Source of the DNA: Flavobacterium gelidicaeli
GTDB lineage: Bacteria; Bacteroidota; Bacteroidia; Flavobacteriales; Flavobacteriaceae
Reading direction: 5' to 3'
Assembly (NCBI RefSeq): GCF_013294005.1
Contig: NZ_JABSNK010000004.1
Location: 1-64,000, forward strand
DNA: 64,000 bases
This document shows, piece after piece, positions 60,499-64,000 of the stretch. The notes beneath the pieces were generated by a model. That model was not told the origin of the DNA. It saw only the letters and a program-made list of their open reading frames with translations, and searched no databases. Every line of letters starts with the position of its first letter. Positions within the stretch are counted from its first letter, which is position 1. The position numbers were made by a program, and so were the translations under genes.

Positions 60499-61323
60499 AT
60501 GTCAGTAAGAAAATTAAAACCTATTACCCCAGGTCAGCGATTTAGAGTTGTGAATGGTTATGACGCCATTACAACTGATAAGCCGGAACGCTCTTTGATA
60601 GCGCCGATAAAAAACTCTGGAGGTAGAAATAGTCAAGGAAAGATGACCATGCGTTATACGGGTGGTGGTCACAAGCAGAGATATCGTATTATTGATTTCA
60701 AACGTACTAAGGAAGGAATTCCTGCTACTGTGAAATCAATAGAATATGATCCAAATCGTACTGCGTTTATCGCTTTGTTAGCTTATGCTGATGGTGAGAA
60801 AACTTATATTATTGCTCAAAATGGATTGAAGGTTGGTCAGAAATTAGTTTCAGGACCAGAATCTCAGCCAGAAATTGGTAATACGTTACCATTGAGTAAA
60901 ATTCCATTAGGAACTGTAATCTCTTGTATTGAGTTACGTCCAGGTCAGGGGGCTGTTATTGCTCGTTCTGCTGGTACATTTGCTCAGTTAATGGCAAGAG
61001 ATGGGAAATATGCTACTATTAAAATGCCTTCTGGTGAAACAAGATTAATCTTGTTGACATGTTCGGCTACAATTGGAGCGGTTTCTAATTCTGATCATCA
61101 ATTAGTTGTATCTGGAAAAGCAGGTAGAACAAGATGGTTAGGTAGAAGACCTAGAACAAGACCTGTTGCAATGAACCCTGTCGATCACCCAATGGGTGGT
61201 GGTGAAGGACGTTCTTCTGGTGGACATCCACGTTCAAGAAATGGAATACCAGCAAAAGGTTATAGAACTCGTTCTAAGAAAAACCCGAGTAACAAGTATA
61301 TCGTAGAACGTAGAAAGAAATAA
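60499..61323 (+). CDS. rplB: 50S ribosomal protein L2
   Basis: 274 residues, standard L2 with the C-terminal [24 protein letters not shown] loop that contains the conserved histidine near the peptidyl-transferase centre. Nine bases behind rplW and six before rpsS. Confidence 0.98.
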   Translation: MSVRKLKPITPGQRFRVVNGYDAITTDKPERSLIAPIKNSGGRNSQGKMTMRYTGGGHKQRYRIIDFKRTKEGIPATVKSIEYDPNRTAFIALLAYADGEKTYIIAQNGLKVGQKLVSGPESQPEIGNTLPLSKIPLGTVISCIELRPGQGAVIARSAGTFAQLMARDGKYATIKMPSGETRLILLTCSATIGAVSNSDHQLVVSGKAGRTRWLGRRPRTRPVAMNPVDHPMGGGEGRSSGGHPRSRNGIPAKGYRTRSKKNPSNKYIVERRKK

Positions 61324-61329
61324 TAAGAT

Positions 61330-61608
61330 ATGGCACGTTCATTAAAAAAAGGACCTTTCGTTCATTATAAGTTAGACAAGAAAGTTCAAGAAAACATAGC
61401 AGGTGGGAATAAAGGAGTTGTAAAGACATGGTCTAGAGCTTCTATGATTACTCCAGACTTTGTTGGTCAGACTATCGCAGTTCATAACGGTCGTCAATTT
61501 GTACCGGTTTATGTAACTGAAAACATGGTAGGTCACAAATTAGGAGAATTTTCACCAACTAGATCTTTTAGAGGTCATGCTGGAGCAAAAAATAAAGGTA
61601 AAAAATAA
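61330..61608 (+). CDS. rpsS: 30S ribosomal protein S19
   Basis: 92 residues, complete S19 with [53 protein letters not shown] and [11 protein letters not shown]. Six bases separate it from rplB and six from rplV. Confidence 0.98.
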   Translation: MARSLKKGPFVHYKLDKKVQENIAGGNKGVVKTWSRASMITPDFVGQTIAVHNGRQFVPVYVTENMVGHKLGEFSPTRSFRGHAGAKNKGKK

Positions 61609-61614
61609 GAAGCA

Positions 61615-62025
61615 ATGGGAGTTCGTAAAAGAGAAACAGCAGATGCGAGAAAAGAGGCTAATAAGTCTATTGCTTTCGCGAAATTGAATAACTGCCCTAC
61701 TTCACCTAGAAAAATGCGCTTAGTAGCGGACTTGGTAAGAGGTCAGAAGGTAGAAAGAGCACTTAACATCTTAAGATTTAGTTCTAAAGAAGCTTCAAGA
61801 AAATTAGAGAAATTGGTTTTATCTGTTATTGCCAATTGGCAAGCAAAAAACCCTGATGCTAATATGGAAGAAGCAGGTTTATTTGTTAAGGAGATCAGAG
61901 TAGATGGTGGAATGATGTTGAAAAGACTTCGTCCGGCTCCACAAGGTCGTGCACACAGAATTAGAAAACGTTCTAATCACGTAACAATCGTGCTTGGATC
62001 TATTAATAACACACAAGCAATTTAA
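61615..62025 (+). CDS. rplV: 50S ribosomal protein L22
   Basis: 136 residues, L22 with [21 protein letters not shown] and the tunnel loop [28 protein letters not shown]. The N-terminus carries a short extension ([18 protein letters not shown]) found in Bacteroidota. Confidence 0.97.
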   Translation: MGVRKRETADARKEANKSIAFAKLNNCPTSPRKMRLVADLVRGQKVERALNILRFSSKEASRKLEKLVLSVIANWQAKNPDANMEEAGLFVKEIRVDGGMMLKRLRPAPQGRAHRIRKRSNHVTIVLGSINNTQAI

Positions 62026-62031
62026 TACAAG

Positions 62032-62781
62032 ATGGGACAAAAGACAAATCCAATTGGAAATAGACTTGGTATCATCAGAGGATGGGACTCAAACTGGTAT
62101 GGTGGAAATGATTATGGTGATAAACTTGCCGAAGATCATAAAATCAGAAAGTATATCCATGCTCGTTTATCAAAAGCTAGTGTATCAAAAGTAATCATCG
62201 AGAGAACTTTGAAACTTGTAACCGTTACTATCACTACAGCTAGACCTGGTATCATTATTGGGAAAGGTGGGCAAGAGGTAGACAAGTTAAAAGAAGAACT
62301 TAAGAAAATTACTGACAAAGAGGTTCAAATCAACATCTTTGAAATTAAAAGACCTGAACTTGATGCTTATTTAGTTGCAACAAGTATCTGCCGTCAAATC
62401 GAAAGCAGAATTTCTTACAGACGTGCAATCAAAATGGCTATTGCTGCTTCTATGCGTATGAACGCTGAAGGTATCAAAGTTTTGATTTCTGGTCGTTTGA
62501 ATGGTGCTGAGATGGCTCGTTCAGAAGGTTTCAAAGAAGGAAGAGTTCCTTTATCAACTTTCAGAGCTGATATTGATTATGCACTTGCTGAGGCGCATAC
62601 TACTTATGGTAGAATGGGTATCAAAGTGTGGATCATGAAAGGTGAAGTTTACGGAAAGAGAGATCTTTCTCCACTTGCTGGAATGGACAAGAAACAATCT
62701 GGTGGAAAAGGTGGTGATTCTCCTCGTGGAAAATCTAACTTTAACAAAGGTGGTAAACCAGACGCTCGTAAAAGAAAGTAA
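62032..62781 (+). CDS. rpsC: 30S ribosomal protein S3
   Basis: 249 residues, S3 with KH domain [20 protein letters not shown] and [20 protein letters not shown] basic Gly-rich C-terminal tail (about 215-249) follows. Six bases behind rplV. No break. Confidence 0.98.
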   Translation: MGQKTNPIGNRLGIIRGWDSNWYGGNDYGDKLAEDHKIRKYIHARLSKASVSKVIIERTLKLVTVTITTARPGIIIGKGGQEVDKLKEELKKITDKEVQINIFEIKRPELDAYLVATSICRQIESRISYRRAIKMAIAASMRMNAEGIKVLISGRLNGAEMARSEGFKEGRVPLSTFRADIDYALAEAHTTYGRMGIKVWIMKGEVYGKRDLSPLAGMDKKQSGGKGGDSPRGKSNFNKGGKPDARKRK

Positions 62782-62799
62782 TTTTTAAATTAAAGAAAA

Positions 62800-63225
62800 A
62801 TGTTACAGCCTAAAAGAACAAAATACCGTAAGGTACAAAAAGGTAAAATGAAAGGGAACTCTGGAAGAGGGCATGAACTTTCTAATGGAATGTTTGGTAT
62901 TAAATCTGTACATGAAAATGGAATGTTTCTAACTTCTCGTCAAATTGAAGCTGCGCGTATCGCTGCAACTCGTTTTATGAAAAGAGAGGGGCAATTATGG
63001 ATCAAAATATTTCCAGACAAACCAATTACTAAGAAGCCTCTTGAGGTACGTATGGGTAAAGGTAAAGGTGCAGTTGAGTATTGGGCTGCCGTTGTTAAAC
63101 CCGGAAGAATTATGTTTGAAGTTGGAGGAGTTCCTTTGTCAGTTGCAAAAGAGGCGTTACGTCTTGCAGCTCAAAAGCTTCCAGTAAAAACTAAATTCGT
63201 TGTTGCTAGAGATTTCGAAGCATAA
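62800..63225 (+). CDS. rplP: 50S ribosomal protein L16
   Basis: 141 residues with [43 protein letters not shown] and [24 protein letters not shown], the complete L16. It binds near the A site. rpmC follows after 13 bases. Confidence 0.98.
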   Translation: MLQPKRTKYRKVQKGKMKGNSGRGHELSNGMFGIKSVHENGMFLTSRQIEAARIAATRFMKREGQLWIKIFPDKPITKKPLEVRMGKGKGAVEYWAAVVKPGRIMFEVGGVPLSVAKEALRLAAQKLPVKTKFVVARDFEA

Positions 63226-63238
63226 TCTATATTATATT

Positions 63239-63430
63239 ATGAAACAATCAGAAATAAAAGATCTTTCTGCAGCGGAGTTGCAAGAAAAACTTAGTCAAAC
63301 TAAGAAGGCATATGCCGATCTAAAAATGGCTCACGCTATTTCTCCAATTGAGAATCCACTTCAAATTAGAGGTGTAAGAAGAACAGTTGCAAGATTAGCT
63401 ACAGAACTTACAAAAAGAGAGTTACAATAA
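63239..63430 (+). CDS. rpmC: 50S ribosomal protein L29
   Basis: 63 residues from the ATG at 63239 (an upstream open stretch overlaps rplP and is not used). MKQSEIKDLSAAELQEKLSQ and the antiparallel two-helix fold with IENPLQIRGVRRTVARL are the L29 signature. Seventeen bases before rpsQ. Confidence 0.96.
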   Translation: MKQSEIKDLSAAELQEKLSQTKKAYADLKMAHAISPIENPLQIRGVRRTVARLATELTKRELQ

Positions 63431-63447
63431 TTGTAATCTGCTGAAAG

Positions 63448-63708
63448 ATGGAAGAAAAAAGAAATTTAAGAAAAGAGAGAATTGGTGTTGTAACTTCAGA
63501 CAAAATGGATAAATCTATTGTTGTTGCAGAAGTTCGTAAAGTAAAACACCCATTATACGGTAAGTTCGTGTTGAAAACAAAGAAATATGTTGCACACGAC
63601 GAAACAAACGACTGTAATATTGGAGATACTGTAAGAATTAGCGAAACGCGTCCTTTAAGTAAATCTAAATGTTGGAGATTAGTTGAAATCCTAGAAAGAG
63701 CTAAATAA
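63448..63708 (+). CDS. rpsQ: 30S ribosomal protein S17
   Basis: 86 residues, S17 with [19 protein letters not shown] and [20 protein letters not shown], a complete OB-fold. It starts 17 bases behind rpmC, and rplN begins two bases after its stop. Confidence 0.97.
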   Translation: MEEKRNLRKERIGVVTSDKMDKSIVVAEVRKVKHPLYGKFVLKTKKYVAHDETNDCNIGDTVRISETRPLSKSKCWRLVEILERAK

Positions 63709-63710
63709 TT

Positions 63711-64000
63711 ATGGTACAACAAGAATCAAGACTAAAAGTAGCAGATAACACTGGAGCAAAGGAAGTTTTAACTATCCGTGTTTTAGGAGGTACCAAAAGA
63801 AGGTATGCCTCTGTTGGTGACAAGATTGTAGTTTCTATCAAAGATACAACTCCTAACGGAAGCGTTAAAAAAGGAGCTGTTTCAACTGCAGTTGTTGTAC
63901 GTACCAGAAAAGAAGTGAGAAGAGCCGATGGTTCTTATATCCGTTTCGATGACAATGCATGTGTTCTTTTGAACGCTGCAGGTGAAATGAGAGGAACTCG
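63711..64000 (+). CDS. rplN: 50S ribosomal protein L14 (3' end beyond window)
   Basis: The ATG at 63711 opens [27 protein letters not shown], then [33 protein letters not shown], the diagnostic L14 sequence. About 96 of the usual ~122 codons lie inside the window, and the gene is cut by the window end rather than truncated. It lies two bases behind rpsQ, continuing the operon. Confidence 0.96.
   Translation, partial: MVQQESRLKVADNTGAKEVLTIRVLGGTKRRYASVGDKIVVSIKDTTPNGSVKKGAVSTAVVVRTRKEVRRADGSYIRFDDNACVLLNAAGEMRGT

Noticed and set aside
1-64000. CRISPR array, insertion sequence, prophage, rRNA operon
   Set aside because: No regular direct repeats with spacers, transposase, phage structural genes or rRNA sequences were seen; only one tRNA and four hairpin repeats were found.

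Overview
This is a chromosomal segment of a low-GC member of the Bacteroidota, most probably Flavobacterium or a close relative in Flavobacteriaceae. The grounds are two SusC/SusD outer-membrane pairs, promoters with the Bacteroidota -7 element TAnnTTTG, a near absence of Shine-Dalgarno sequences, MiaE, a TonB/ExbB/ExbD cluster beside folC, and fusA followed directly by rpsJ without tuf. No insertion sequence, prophage, CRISPR array or rRNA operon was recognised.

Layout. 1-1100: a dispersed hairpin repeat, miaE and tRNA-Val(UAC). 1131-4369 (minus): exbB-exbD-tonB-folC. 4588-7703 (minus): glutamate dehydrogenase, a secreted chalcone-isomerase-like protein and anmK. 7928-10472 (plus): acyl-CoA dehydrogenase, a short-chain dehydrogenase and a SprT-like protein. 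10539-17951 (minus): an MlaE/MlaF-type transporter pair, a glycosyltransferase, a methyltransferase, a KAS III-like enzyme and gcvP. 18090-23094: a UbiA-like membrane protein facing a tight six-gene operon (two small membrane proteins, DUF2071, DCC thiol-redox, TIGR01777 epimerase, SRPBCC) and its probable GbsR/MarR-type regulator. 23235-29210: M3 peptidase, purE, purK, hpt and adk. 29362-42505: CNNM transporter, obgE, envelope and housekeeping genes, Mpl-like ligase, radC, rarA, a rhomboid protease and rlmB. 42570-53414 (minus): two SusC/SusD operons separated by a 715-bp AT-rich gap. 53499-55193: an Omp85-family protein, divergent from the str/S10 ribosomal-protein cluster (rpsL to rplN) that fills the rest and is cut by the window end.

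How it fits together. Most genes are housekeeping. TonB-ExbB-ExbD energises SusC-type transporters of the kind encoded at 44-53 kb. purE, purK, hpt and adk form a purine synthesis and salvage group. The least ordinary element is the regulator-plus-operon block at 19.0-23.1 kb. The same 26-bp inverted repeat lies in front of the regulator gene and in front of the operon, which points to an autoregulated switch with an unknown physiological role. Other signals are a family of variable-hairpin intergenic repeats (four copies), a set of genes whose -7 box ends exactly four bases before the ATG (predicted leaderless mRNAs), a UbiA-like protein lacking its first aspartate motif, and rpsJ split from the rest of the S10 operon by a separate promoter.
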